Positions 42,590 to 50,495 are shown, counted from the stretch's first letter. The stretch is DNA of 64,000 nt from Candidatus Woesearchaeota archaeon (GCA_030651135.1 JAUSCS010000009.1:86844-150843), one strand, 5' to 3'. Translations and numbers: made by a program. The notes: generated from the letters alone by a model not told the origin.

Positions 42590-43626
42590 TTTATATTAAA
42601 CCTCAGCAATGCATAGTTCACAGTACCTTTTGAATCCGCTATATAAACCGGAACAAGGCGAAGCCCTTTATCTATTTCAGCTGGTGTAAAGCTTATTATG
42701 CCTGTAACCGCGTTAATGTTAAACATTGTTGTTTCAGACTCAAAAGTAATTGTATCATTCTCCAGATCATACGCTTCCACTTTATATAAAAATCCCTTCC
42801 CAGCGCTGATATTAAATTCTTTTTTTAGATCCTTGAATTGCGGGGCATTGTTTTCGGGCAGGAAGTATTTTGTTGTGTTAAACTGGGTTGCAAAAACAAA
42901 TATATAAGGTGAATTGTCTATTTTTGACTGATTGTCAATCATAAAATAAGCTATTGTATCCAGATATTTGCCCCTTATGCTGACATCAACGTCGTACGAT
43001 GAGAGCTTCTCCACGTCAATCCATTCTGGATGGTCTAATTCATCCCCAACAATATCGTCTACAATATCAAGTATATGCCCTAATCTTACATTATGCGATG
43101 CTGAAAATTCAGAGACTGTAAAGGTGCTGTCATGCCTTTGGAACTTCAATGGATAGTTCAGTGTAATTATTGCTTTGTTTTCTAAAATCGCTGTATTTGC
43201 TTTTATATTCCCCCTTGTAACATTATAACCCAAATCAGCCAAAAAGCTAAAGTTAATGCAGCCATCTATGCTTCTATCGATATATTTGGAAATTTCCTTG
43301 CCAACCTCTTCTTTTGAAGGAACAATTACCAGATCATCATAATACAAATAAGCAATATCGAAAAAGAAATTTGATGCATAAAATGGCGGATCTAGGTAGC
43401 CTCCTCCAAACCCGATTTCAACCAACGCACCTTTGCCAACCAAGCCGAGGCAGCTTTCGACATATTCTTTTATAGCCCTCTCCTGCGGCGATAATTGCCT
43501 TGTTTCCTCTGACTTAGCCTCAAGCTTTTCTTCTATTGAAGAATAATAAGAATAAATAAAGAATGCTACTCCTACCAAAAGCACAATTCCGAGCGTTATG
43601 TAAATCGTTATCTGCGCTTTCTTCAT
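42586..43626 (-). CDS. KAQIT-type N-terminally anchored surface protein with cadherin-like end (346 aa)
   Basis: MKKAQITIYITLGIVLLVGV is the anchor; the shared ectodomain signature follows with YVESC near residue 50, GGYLDP near 74, YLYYDD near 92, and DGCINFSFL near 120 with the second conserved cysteine. The last 90 residues resemble a cadherin/putative-Ig module (YKVEAYDLENDTITFESETT, ISFTPAEID). It is the shortest of the three family members here. Both ends overlap neighbours by ATGA: the winged-helix gene upstream and the 810-residue secreted protein downstream. Confidence 0.83.
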   Translation of the reverse strand: MKKAQITIYITLGIVLLVGVAFFIYSYYSSIEEKLEAKSEETRQLSPQERAIKEYVESCLGLVGKGALVEIGFGGGYLDPPFYASNFFFDIAYLYYDDLVIVPSKEEVGKEISKYIDRSIDGCINFSFLADLGYNVTRGNIKANTAILENKAIITLNYPLKFQRHDSTFTVSEFSASHNVRLGHILDIVDDIVGDELDHPEWIDVEKLSSYDVDVSIRGKYLDTIAYFMIDNQSKIDNSPYIFVFATQFNTTKYFLPENNAPQFKDLKKEFNISAGKGFLYKVEAYDLENDTITFESETTMFNINAVTGIISFTPAEIDKGLRLVPVYIADSKGTVNYALLRFNIK

Positions 43627-43937
43627 TTTTTCTTCTCCAAATATGCTTTAACCCTCTCATCGCCCTTCGGCTCTGCTTTTTTCCCAAGCTCATAATACAC
43701 TTTCTCAGCTTCATTGCCCCATGAGTATTCTCCTTTTTCTACTTTAACTTTCTCAATCTGTATCTCTCCTGTCTGCATCCCTTTTTTAAGGTGATAATAA
43801 ATTGAGCGCATTGTAACCTTTGGAAATATTTCTCTATAAATTCTATAAATGTCATAGCCATATCCTTTTTTAATGAAATAAAGAATCTCAATGATGTTCT
43901 GCCTTATCTCGCTTTTTACCGGGCGTCCTCGTGGCAT
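43623..43937 (-). CDS. Winged-helix transcriptional regulator (PadR-like)
   Basis: The 104-residue protein starts MPRGRPVKSEIRQNIIEILY; a winged helix with a MRSIYYHLKKGMQTGEIQ recognition region follows, then a beta wing (KVEKGEYSWGNEAEK). It is the first gene of the operon with the KAQIT-type and 810-residue surface genes and overlaps the former by four bases. A TATA (ATATTTAAATCAAAG, minus strand) is about 25 bases upstream of the ATG. It probably controls this surface operon. Confidence 0.75.
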   Translation of the reverse strand: MPRGRPVKSEIRQNIIEILYFIKKGYGYDIYRIYREIFPKVTMRSIYYHLKKGMQTGEIQIEKVKVEKGEYSWGNEAEKVYYELGKKAEPKGDERVKAYLEKKK

Positions 43938-44035
43938 ATTGTTCCTTTTCTGCTTTGATTTAAATATTTTTCGTATTTATTTTCAATAGTGAAAATAATT
44001 AACCTTAAATACCATATTCGCCATAATGCCATTCT

Positions 44036-44083
44036 ATGAAAAACCAGGCTAATAGAATTCTGGGAAAAAGACGAATAGCATAG
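44036..44083 (+). pseudogene. Decayed 5' fragment of the pcm gene
   Basis: From its ATG, about 35 bases match the start of pcm at 46694 (ATGAAAAACC, then GGCTAATAGAATTCTGG), with one-base insertions after position 10 and again in the A-run that shift the frame. It ends after 15 codons at TAG. It lies 2.6 kb upstream of intact pcm, with the GH19-like gene and repeat elements in between. Confidence 0.6.
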
Positions 44084-44116
44084 AAAAATATATATAGGAG
44101 CTTATTAGAAAGCCAT

Positions 44117-44144
44117 TAGGATTTAGTTATAAACTAATGTCCTA
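44117..44144. promoter_or_regulatory. Imperfect inverted repeat over the promoter of the GH19-like gene
   Basis: TAGGA and TCCTA flank TTTAGTTATAAACTAATG, giving an imperfect palindrome that contains a possible TATA (GTTATAAAC). It is 29-56 bases before the ATG at 44173 and might be an operator. Another A/T-rich box (ATTTTAAATTTA) is closer to the gene. Confidence 0.35.
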
Positions 44145-44172
44145 TAAGACAAAAATTTTAAATTTAGTTTAG

Positions 44173-46326
44173 ATGTGTTTCAAAATGTTAAACAAAAGAG
44201 GCAGGTTTCTGAGCATTTTGGTTTTAATTTTCTTGGTTCTTCTTACGGTTGCTTATGCTGGCCAGGCTGCAATCAATTCGGGCAATGACAGCAAATGCAG
44301 TATAAAGGATTTTCCAGGGCTATTCAAATACGATGAAGGGAAAAACAAGAACTTAGCAACTGCGTTATATTCAATTAGCATTTCTTTCAAGGAACAAAAT
44401 GTAAAAATCACTCCGAAATTATTGGCTGCGGTAATGGCAACGCTTGAAAAGGAAGTTGGCGCGGAAAACTTTCTGCCGGTTGAGGAAAATGGAGATTATG
44501 GGCAAGGAGGCGACTGCACTTATAAGATAAGCGGAAAATGCAGAAAAAATTCTTACGATGGAGGAGTGGATTATAAGGGAAGAGGTTATATTCAGATAAC
44601 GCACAAGGAGAATTATGCAAAGTACTGCGGCCAGGAGTGTGTTGGAAATTCAACTCCGGAACTGGATGTATGCGGCTGCAAAAACAAGAAGCACTGCGCC
44701 CAAACTGACGAGAGTTTATGCCCGCAGCTCAAGGCGCTGCGTCCAGAGTATGCTGGAAAAATATTTGCCTCATATTATGTCGGAACTAAATACAAAAACA
44801 GCAATCTTGTCCAGCTGGCAGAAAAAGAGGATTACCTGACGATTGGCGAAAAGATAAATGGCGGGCAGGGCTACGCTGATGACTTTGCCAAAAAAGCAGG
44901 CAATTATCTCCGGCTATTTAAATCAGACAAGAAAACCTCACAGTTGCTGGGTTGCCTGGACATCAGCACAGAAGGATACTGCGGTGAGAATTCAAATTGC
45001 GAGCCAGGAAAAGAATGCAACTTGAGCACTCACACATGCCAATACAAGCAAGCGCCTGAAGTGCCGGGCCCAATAGGATGCCCGAATGCATATTTATTTT
45101 CGTGCAATGACCCAGTAAGTTATGTTATCAAAAAAATTATGCCTGTCATTTTCAATAAAATTGTGCGCGAATGCTCTGAAGGATACATTTACGGAAAAGA
45201 CAGGCGTTGTCATTCAGAATGCGGCACTGGCGGAACATACTGCGCAGGAAATTCAGAATGCTTTAATGGCAATTGCTTTGATTGCGATATAGGCTATTAC
45301 TTAGAAACAGATGGATTTTGTTATCCAGAACCTGCAACCACCTGTGACCCTGGGTATATTTTAGGCAACGATGGCTTCTGTCATCCAGAATGCGGCAACA
45401 GCGGAACATACTGCATAGGAAATTCACAATGCTACAGCGGACAATGTGTAGGCTGCGACCCAGGATACTACCTAGCAATAGATGGGTATTGTTATCCTGA
45501 AAATGGCGGCGAAGATACAATCTGCCCTGAAAGCTACATCTACGGAGACGATGGATTATGCTATCCTGAAGATGGAGGTACTTGCGATCCAGGATATTAC
45601 CTAGCAATAGACGGATTATGCTACCCAGAAAATGGAGGTGATTGCGAACCGGGATATTACCTAGCAATAGACGGATTATGCTATCCTGAAAATGAAGGAT
45701 CAAGCTGCGATCCAGGATACATCCCGGGAGCAGATGATTACTGCCACCTAGAATGCGGCAACAGCGGAACATACTGCCTTGGAGATTCAGAATGCTTCAA
45801 CAACCAATGCACAGCCTGCGATCCAGGATATTACCTAGCAATAGACGGATTATGCTATCCTGAAGGAGGTACTTGCGAACCAGGCTATTACTTTGCAATA
45901 GATGGATTATGCTATCCTGAAGATGGAGGTACTTGCGAACCAGGATATTACCTAGCAATAGACGGATTATGCTACCCAGATACTTCTTGTAATTTTGGGT
46001 ATATTTTAGGCGAGGATGGGTTATGCCACAAAGAATGCGGGATCAGCGACACATACTGCATAGGCGATTCCACGTGCTACATGGGGCAATGCATTTCTTG
46101 TGAATCAGGTTATTATCTTGCAACAGATGGGTATTGTTATCCTGAAGGAGGCTCTTGTGAATCAGGTTATTATCTTGCAACAGATGGGTATTGTTATCCT
46201 GAAGGAGGCTCTTGTGAATCAGGTTATTATCTTGCAACAGATGGATACTGCTACCCAGAGAATGGAGGATTAAGTTGCAATCCAGGTTATTATCTTGCAA
46301 CAGATGGATACTGCTATCCGTACTGA
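44173..46326 (+). CDS. Secreted GH19-like muralytic/chitinolytic enzyme with Cys-rich repeat tail
   Basis: A signal peptide (LSILVLIFLVLLTVAYAGQA) leads to a domain of about 200 residues with the lysozyme-fold GH19 signature VDYKGRGYIQITHKENYAKY near residues 128-147, ATLEKEVGAENF before it (candidate catalytic Glu) and KINGGQGYADDF after it. This family cleaves chitin or peptidoglycan. From about residue 335 to the end are cysteine-rich repeats: eleven copies of C-x-PGYYLAIDG-x-CYP, one variant, and four longer units with CGNSGTYCIGNSQCYSGQC. The last repeats are almost identical in DNA. A second start at 44185 (MLNKRGRF) fits the promoter slightly better. The enzyme would act outside the cell, perhaps on a bacterial or host envelope. 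Confidence 0.8.
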   Translation: MCFKMLNKRGRFLSILVLIFLVLLTVAYAGQAAINSGNDSKCSIKDFPGLFKYDEGKNKNLATALYSISISFKEQNVKITPKLLAAVMATLEKEVGAENFLPVEENGDYGQGGDCTYKISGKCRKNSYDGGVDYKGRGYIQITHKENYAKYCGQECVGNSTPELDVCGCKNKKHCAQTDESLCPQLKALRPEYAGKIFASYYVGTKYKNSNLVQLAEKEDYLTIGEKINGGQGYADDFAKKAGNYLRLFKSDKKTSQLLGCLDISTEGYCGENSNCEPGKECNLSTHTCQYKQAPEVPGPIGCPNAYLFSCNDPVSYVIKKIMPVIFNKIVRECSEGYIYGKDRRCHSECGTGGTYCAGNSECFNGNCFDCDIGYYLETDGFCYPEPATTCDPGYILGNDGFCHPECGNSGTYCIGNSQCYSGQCVGCDPGYYLAIDGYCYPENGGEDTICPESYIYGDDGLCYPEDGGTCDPGYYLAIDGLCYPENGGDCEPGYYLAIDGLCYPENEGSSCDPGYIPGADDYCHLECGNSGTYCLGDSECFNNQCTACDPGYYLAIDGLCYPEGGTCEPGYYFAIDGLCYPEDGGTCEPGYYLAIDGLCYPDTSCNFGYILGEDGLCHKECGISDTYCIGDSTCYMGQCISCESGYYLATDGYCYPEGGSCESGYYLATDGYCYPEGGSCESGYYLATDGYCYPENGGLSCNPGYYLATDGYCYPY
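46090..46324 (+). repeat. Tandem coding repeat, C-terminal end of the GH19-like gene
   Basis: Units of 57 bases encoding CESGYYLATDGYCYPEGGS are repeated with almost no change, including two consecutive units that look identical. This suggests recent expansion and a site prone to length change. Confidence 0.8.
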
Positions 46327-46409
46327 GTGCGAGCTGATGTCCGCATTAATTTGTATATGGCTTTCCAGGTCATGTATACTTTCTAATCGTCTAACACTTG
46401 AAAATGATA

Positions 46410-46555
46410 TTGTCAAAAACCACCCATCATAGATGGGTGGCATGTAGCTACGTTCCATCGCATCAGGTGGTTTTTGAGCATGCTCAGAATTTTCCACATA
46501 CAAAAAAGGTTGGCTTTCTGCCACCAGTCAAAGACTGGATGGAAAATTCTGACAT
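46410..46555 (-). mobile_element. MITE-like palindromic repeat, copy A
   Basis: Read on the minus strand, this copy aligns along its length with 55093-55240 (ATGTCAGAATTTTCC... GAGCATGCTCAAAAACCACC ...GGTTTTTGACA). It contains a nine-pair hairpin CCACCCATC/GATGGGTGG with three-base loop (46420-46440), arms CAAAAACCACC/GGTGGTTTTTG, arms CAGAATTTTCCA/TGGAAAATTCTG and a small CCAGTC/GACTGG hairpin. No transposase is encoded, so it would be non-autonomous. Confidence 0.65.
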
Positions 46556-46588
46556 TTTTAAGCCAATAAAATTTATTTAAACTAAAGT

Positions 46589-46639
46589 ATGTCACCCGAA
46601 CTTCAGGTGGACTTATTAGTGAATGGTGGTTCTTGACAT
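46589..46639 (+). mobile_element. Short related element with ATGTCA...TGACAT ends
   Basis: This 51-bp stretch begins ATGTCACCC and ends GGTGGTTCTTGACAT, like the right end of the 55093-55240 copy. It lies 34 bp beyond copy A and may be a deletion derivative. With copy A it fills most of the 367-bp gap between the GH19-like gene and pcm; nothing else is seen there except a promoter region just before pcm. Confidence 0.5.
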
Positions 46640-46693
46640 CTATACTAGCGAAACCATTATAAAGATAAAATAAAAGTTTAAGCCATATATACC

Positions 46694-47323
46694 ATGAAAA
46701 ACCGGCTAATAGAATTCTGGAAAAAAGAAAAAATTGTAAAAAACGAAAAAGTATTGGAAGCGTTCAAAGCAGTTCCTCGCGAATTGTTCATTCTTGGCGG
46801 CTATGAACATGAAGCTTATGGAGATTATCCTTTGCCGATTCAAGCAGGCCAGACAATATCGCAGCCGACAACTGTGATGATAATGACTGATGCACTCAAT
46901 GTTAAAGAAGGACAAAAAATTCTTGAAATTGGAACAGGCTCAGGCTATCAAGCCGCGATATTAGCTGATCTCGTAGGTAAAAAAGGGAAAGTAATAACAA
47001 CAGAAATAATAAAAGAATTAGTTGAATTCTCAAAAAACAACATAGGAAAATTAAAAATAAAAAACATAAAAATCCTGCATAGTGATGGAAGTGAAGGCTA
47101 CATTAAAGAAGCACTGTATGACCGAATAATCGTCACTGCAGCCTGTCCGAAGATTCCGCAGCCACTGGTTGATCAGCTCAAGGAAGGCGGAATAATTGTT
47201 GCGCCAGTTGAAAGCATTCTGGGCCAGGAAATGGTAAAAGGCATTAAAAAGAACGGCAAATTAATAACAGCATCGCTTGGATATTTCAGTTTTGTTCCAT
47301 TAAAGGGAAAGCACGGTTATTAG
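46694..47323 (+). CDS. pcm: Protein-L-isoaspartate O-methyltransferase
   Basis: The 209-residue enzyme repairs isoaspartyl residues using S-adenosylmethionine. QTISQPTTVMIMTDAL near residue 54, the SAM motif ILEIGTGSGYQAA near 76-88, and YDRIIVTAACPKIPQPLVDQ near 136-155 are typical. Length is normal and the start matches the family. It converges with a small zinc-ribbon gene (four-base overlap). S-adenosylhomocysteine from this reaction would feed the hydrolase at the right end of the window. Confidence 0.93.
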   Translation: MKNRLIEFWKKEKIVKNEKVLEAFKAVPRELFILGGYEHEAYGDYPLPIQAGQTISQPTTVMIMTDALNVKEGQKILEIGTGSGYQAAILADLVGKKGKVITTEIIKELVEFSKNNIGKLKIKNIKILHSDGSEGYIKEALYDRIIVTAACPKIPQPLVDQLKEGGIIVAPVESILGQEMVKGIKKNGKLITASLGYFSFVPLKGKHGY

Positions 47324-47448
47324 AGCCCAACATCTACCCTGCACTTGCAGTACTGGCAGAAAACAGCTGTTACGCCTTCGCTCAAATTAGCGCGGATATC
47401 ATTGCTGCATGAAGGGCATTTATAGACCATTGATTCCTGTTCAGCCAT
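47320..47448 (-). CDS. Small zinc-ribbon protein, 42 aa
   Basis: MAEQESMVYKCPSCSNDIRA starts a 42-residue protein with two CxxC pairs (CPSC and CQYC), a typical minimal zinc ribbon. It ends convergently inside the last codons of pcm. A TATA-like AGCTTTAAATAAAAACC on the minus strand lies about 20-35 bases upstream. Tiny zinc ribbons of this type are common in Archaea; function unknown. Confidence 0.72.
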   Translation of the reverse strand: MAEQESMVYKCPSCSNDIRANLSEGVTAVFCQYCKCRVDVGL

Positions 47449-47501
47449 AAAATGCAGAAGATGGTTTTTATTTAAAGCTTTTGTTTAAAAAGCTAGGAAC
47501 A

Positions 47502-48485
47502 TTAGTGACTCTGCTTTTGCTTTGTTATTTTTCCGGGGTTCTTATTTATCATTTCCACTATTTCCTTCCAATGCAACAGTTTATTTTTAGCCCCGGGATG
47601 AGTTATAACAGATTCAGAATTTGCAATACCTAGCTGCAGGCAAAATTCAATGCTTTTTCCTTTCATCAACCCAGCAACAAACGAAGCTGCAAATGCATCT
47701 CCTGCGCCAGTCGCCTCTACAACCTTGATATGATGCGCCGCAATATGATATGAATACTTTCCATCATAGCAATAGGCTCCTTTTTTCCCATCTGTTATCA
47801 CAACAATGCCCGCTATAAGTTTTTTTAATTTTTTTAATAAAACTGCAATATCTTCGCTTTTTCCGGCTATATAGCCTGCTTCCTCTTTATTCAGAATTAA
47901 TACATCTATATTTCTCAGCAGTTTTCCTAAAAACCCGACTCCTTTTTCAGCCAGATAAGCGCTGGGGTTGAATGCTGTCTTTATATTGTTCCTAACAGCA
48001 AAATCAGCCAGCTTTTCAACTGTTTTATATGACTCGTTAAGCATTGACCCGATATAAAACCACTTCGTTTTTAACTTTGATTTTTTAACTTCATTATAGC
48101 GCAGGTCATCATTCGATCCTTTAAACGCCAAAATCGTCCTGTCATGCCCCTTTGCATCAAGTATAATTGAAAAGCCCGTCCTTCCTTTCGGAGAACAAAT
48201 AATTAAGCTTGTATCAACATGCTCTTTTTTCAGGGCATTTATTATCCTCTGCGAGTTCGTTCCGCATCCAGCCTTGCTTACACAGGCAGCCTTGAACCCC
48301 AATCTTGAAAATACAGTTGCTGTGTTTGTTCCTGCTCCGCCTGTATCAACCCTTACATTTTCAATAAGAATTTTCGATCCAAAAGGAACCCTTACACATC
48401 CCCTATGAACATCTTGAAAAAGCCTGTTTCCTGTATCAACAAAAGTATCAACAACAGCAGAGCCGATTGTTATGACATCGTACAT
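47502..48485 (-). CDS. PfkB-family carbohydrate/nucleoside kinase
   Basis: The 327-residue protein has the ribokinase-family N-terminal pattern GGAGTNTATVFSRLGFKAAC near residue 50-69 and the C-terminal ATGAGDAFAASFVAGL near 265-280 (anion hole and catalytic aspartate). Substrate could be ribose, another sugar or a nucleoside; the sequence does not decide. A TATA (ATTTATAAAGC region on the minus strand) is near 48508. Confidence 0.85.
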   Translation of the reverse strand: MYDVITIGSAVVDTFVDTGNRLFQDVHRGCVRVPFGSKILIENVRVDTGGAGTNTATVFSRLGFKAACVSKAGCGTNSQRIINALKKEHVDTSLIICSPKGRTGFSIILDAKGHDRTILAFKGSNDDLRYNEVKKSKLKTKWFYIGSMLNESYKTVEKLADFAVRNNIKTAFNPSAYLAEKGVGFLGKLLRNIDVLILNKEEAGYIAGKSEDIAVLLKKLKKLIAGIVVITDGKKGAYCYDGKYSYHIAAHHIKVVEATGAGDAFAASFVAGLMKGKSIEFCLQLGIANSESVITHPGAKNKLLHWKEIVEMINKNPGKITKQKQSH

Positions 48486-48565
48486 TTTATATTCTGAATT
48501 AACCTCATTTATAAAGCTTTTTATAAAAATCTAAAGAAAATAAAAATAAAAAATAAAATAAAAAT

Positions 48566-48928
48566 CTACTTTGATTTGGCCATGTCAACGATCTCTTTCA
48601 ATGAGACCACGATGACAGCAGGTACAACAATCGCCATTATGTACTTCACTATGCTATCGATATAATTACCGATATATAGTATTTCCTTTAGTCCTGCTGC
48701 TCCTCCTCCTACGTACAATACAATAGCCAATATTGCTGAAACCGTCAAGAACTGCATTGTCTCTTTTCCTGTTACATTCAAGAATCCTATTACCAGTCCC
48801 AATATCACAAGTATTGAAACCAGATATGGTTCAGCAGGTTGCAATGCTTCTAGACCGCCTAACAGGCCCAGCACTAATGCAATAATTATGCCCACTATGA
48901 AGGCATACTCTCCTACTTTTTTGTCCAT
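48566..48928 (-). CDS. Small four-helix membrane protein
   Basis: Starting at ATG 48928 (MDKKVGEYAFIVGIIIALVL), the 120-residue protein has about four hydrophobic helices. The start is decided by AGGAGGTG eleven bases upstream; the longer frame start has none. A BRE/TATA (CCGAAACCTTTATATATC, minus strand, 49001-49018) predicts a leader of roughly 45-50 bases, so this is one of the clearly leadered and probably well-translated genes. Function unknown. Confidence 0.72.
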   Translation of the reverse strand: MDKKVGEYAFIVGIIIALVLGLLGGLEALQPAEPYLVSILVILGLVIGFLNVTGKETMQFLTVSAILAIVLYVGGGAAGLKEILYIGNYIDSIVKYIMAIVVPAVIVVSLKEIVDMAKSK

Positions 48929-49000
48929 TTTATGAACACCTCCTTTTTTTAACCAAAAGCATCGCTTCTGATTTATAAGCATATATACCCTAGAATATGT

Positions 49001-49018
49001 GATATATAAAGGTTTCGG
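49001..49018 (-). promoter_or_regulatory. BRE/TATA promoter of the small membrane protein
   Basis: The minus strand reads CCGAAACCTTTATATATC. Transcription should start near 48975, leaving an untranslated leader that ends in AGGAGGTG. Confidence 0.6.
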
Positions 49019-49054
49019 AAATTGTTTATAAAGAAGAGGTTTTTGAACTTTTTG

Positions 49055-50095
49055 CTAAAAACCCATTTTATCCAGAATCTCATGCAGGTTCCTTGTATTC
49101 AGGAACGCAGCTATCTTCTTCCAGTCTTTTCCTGCCTTGACAGCAAATGCCATCTTCAGCGCCTCTTTTTCCTCATTTGTGATCCTCGCAAACTTGTCCG
49201 CTTCTATCATGCCATAAGGATAGCCTGGCAGCACAGGGTCAGAAGCATTAAGTGAAAGGCCTGAAACTATGCCGGCAATATCGAATTTAACGTTTTTATA
49301 AGCCTCAAATCTAAGGTTGTAGCTTGATCTTTCATCTAATTTAACAATAAACAGCTCTGCCTTGTGCTTTTCGCTGTTTATTTCAGCAACAGGATGATAA
49401 ACCCATTTCTTATAAGGTGAAATGCCATCAAGCAAGGCAATATACGATCCTCCGGTTTCAGTGAACAATGTTGAAGTCTTGGAAAGCGCTGTTATTATTA
49501 TGCCTCTTTCTTCGGCTTCATTATAAAGCATCTCCAGTACATTTTTTTCATTCGTATAATTTGCCTGCAATGTGCCGTCCAAAACTATAACGTCATTTGC
49601 TTCTAGATCTTTTGCAGTCTCTAGTGCAAGCTTTATCTCAGAGAATCTTCTTATCACATCGCCTATTTTTGATATGCTTATCTGGTTGTTTCCTTCTTTT
49701 ATCGTGGCATCGTAGGAATCAAATGAAAAGGATTCAATATCAAAATTCACAGGAAATATTTCTGTCTTATAAAAAATATTGCCGCCATCATTCAGCGAAT
49801 TGATCAATAAATAAAATTCAAATTTCTCTGCTTTGATCCTTTTATTTTTTTCATAGATCGTATAATAAAGCCTTATCAGCTGCAGAGAAAAGTTAGAGGC
49901 AGACAGTATCTCCGCATTGCCTCCGTCAATAAAGGCAATCTTGTTTTTATTATTGGCAGTTTTGATCTCCTTAAAATTATCTTTAGAAACCTTGACCGGC
50001 TTGTATGCCTTGTCTGAAAACATGCAGTAGCTTCCCTGGTTTTCTGTGTCTGTATTCAGGAATCTTATTATCTTTTCAAATATCTCGGAATTCAT
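49055..50095 (-). CDS. nurA: NurA-domain nuclease
   Basis: The 346-residue protein has the NurA acidic motifs IAFIDGGNAEIL near residue 53-64 and DVIVLDGTLQANY near 167-179, and a C-terminal PGYPYGMIEADKFARITNEE. NurA is a 5'-3' DNA nuclease acting with the HerA translocase and Mre11-Rad50 in end resection. herA is not in the window. A TATA (CTTTATAAATAGG, minus strand) lies about 25 bases before the ATG. Confidence 0.82.
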   Translation of the reverse strand: MNSEIFEKIIRFLNTDTENQGSYCMFSDKAYKPVKVSKDNFKEIKTANNKNKIAFIDGGNAEILSASNFSLQLIRLYYTIYEKNKRIKAEKFEFYLLINSLNDGGNIFYKTEIFPVNFDIESFSFDSYDATIKEGNNQISISKIGDVIRRFSEIKLALETAKDLEANDVIVLDGTLQANYTNEKNVLEMLYNEAEERGIIITALSKTSTLFTETGGSYIALLDGISPYKKWVYHPVAEINSEKHKAELFIVKLDERSSYNLRFEAYKNVKFDIAGIVSGLSLNASDPVLPGYPYGMIEADKFARITNEEKEALKMAFAVKAGKDWKKIAAFLNTRNLHEILDKMGF

Positions 50096-50146
50096 GAATA
50101 CAGAGTGTTTTGCCTATTTATAAAGATTTGTTCAAAACCTATACTC

Positions 50147-50265
50147 GCAGACAAAATAATTTGTAATAATTGTCTGCTTGTAATATCCCAGAGGGATACA
50201 AAAAACGCAAAGCGTTTTTTCGTAAGCAAATGACATAGTTTTGTATAAATAATTGTGTCATTTGC
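50147..50265. other. Cluster of four hairpins downstream of the UbiB operon
   Basis: Four inverted repeats follow each other: GCAGACAA/TTGTCTGC (50147-50177), TATCCC/GGGATA (50184-50198), AAAAAACGC/GCGTTTTTT (50200-50220) and GCAAATGACA/TGTCATTTGC (50226-50265, overlapping the stop of the 75-residue gene). Read on the minus strand, the third resembles an intrinsic terminator with a T-run. The other three are unexplained. Confidence 0.6.
50200..50220 (-). terminator. Terminator-like hairpin after the UbiB/75-aa operon
   Basis: On the minus strand AAAAAACGC, TTT, GCGTTTTTT form a nine-pair hairpin whose 3' arm ends in six T residues, about 40 bases after the stop at 50258. Confidence 0.5.
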
Positions 50266-50485
50266 TATATCTCAGCACTCTCTTGGCCAGTTTCCTCAGG
50301 TTCTTTTCAATCCCTTTGCTCTGCTTCTCTGCTTCGTTCATTATCTTGAGCAGCAATGCAAATCCGTCTTTTTTCGGTAATATGCCTTTCTTCATCAGGT
50401 ATTTTATCTCCCTCTCTGCAATGCCTTTTGTTATTGAAACTGCTTTTATCCCGAGCTTTGCTATTTTCTTCGCTTCTTTTATCAT
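50258..50485 (-). CDS. Small basic helical protein next to UbiB-like kinase (75 aa)
   Basis: The protein MIKEAKKIAKLGIKAVSITK... is almost entirely amphipathic helix, rich in lysine and ending NLRKLAKRVLRYSK. It resembles phasin/PHA-granule-type helical proteins often found beside UbiB kinases in bacteria, but the match is only by style. A strong AGGAGGTG is six bases before its ATG, overlapping the end of the UbiB gene, so both are on one transcript. Confidence 0.7.
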   Translation of the reverse strand: MIKEAKKIAKLGIKAVSITKGIAEREIKYLMKKGILPKKDGFALLLKIMNEAEKQSKGIEKNLRKLAKRVLRYSK

Positions 50486-50495
50486 TTTTCACCTC

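Noticed and set aside
45280-46324. Repeat array as CRISPR or satellite
   Set aside because: The repeats keep one open frame and encode cysteine-rich protein units of a secreted enzyme.
46410-46640. Complete IS200/IS605 insertion sequence
   Set aside because: No TnpA or TnpB reading frame exists between or near the palindromes; only a non-autonomous relative can be claimed.
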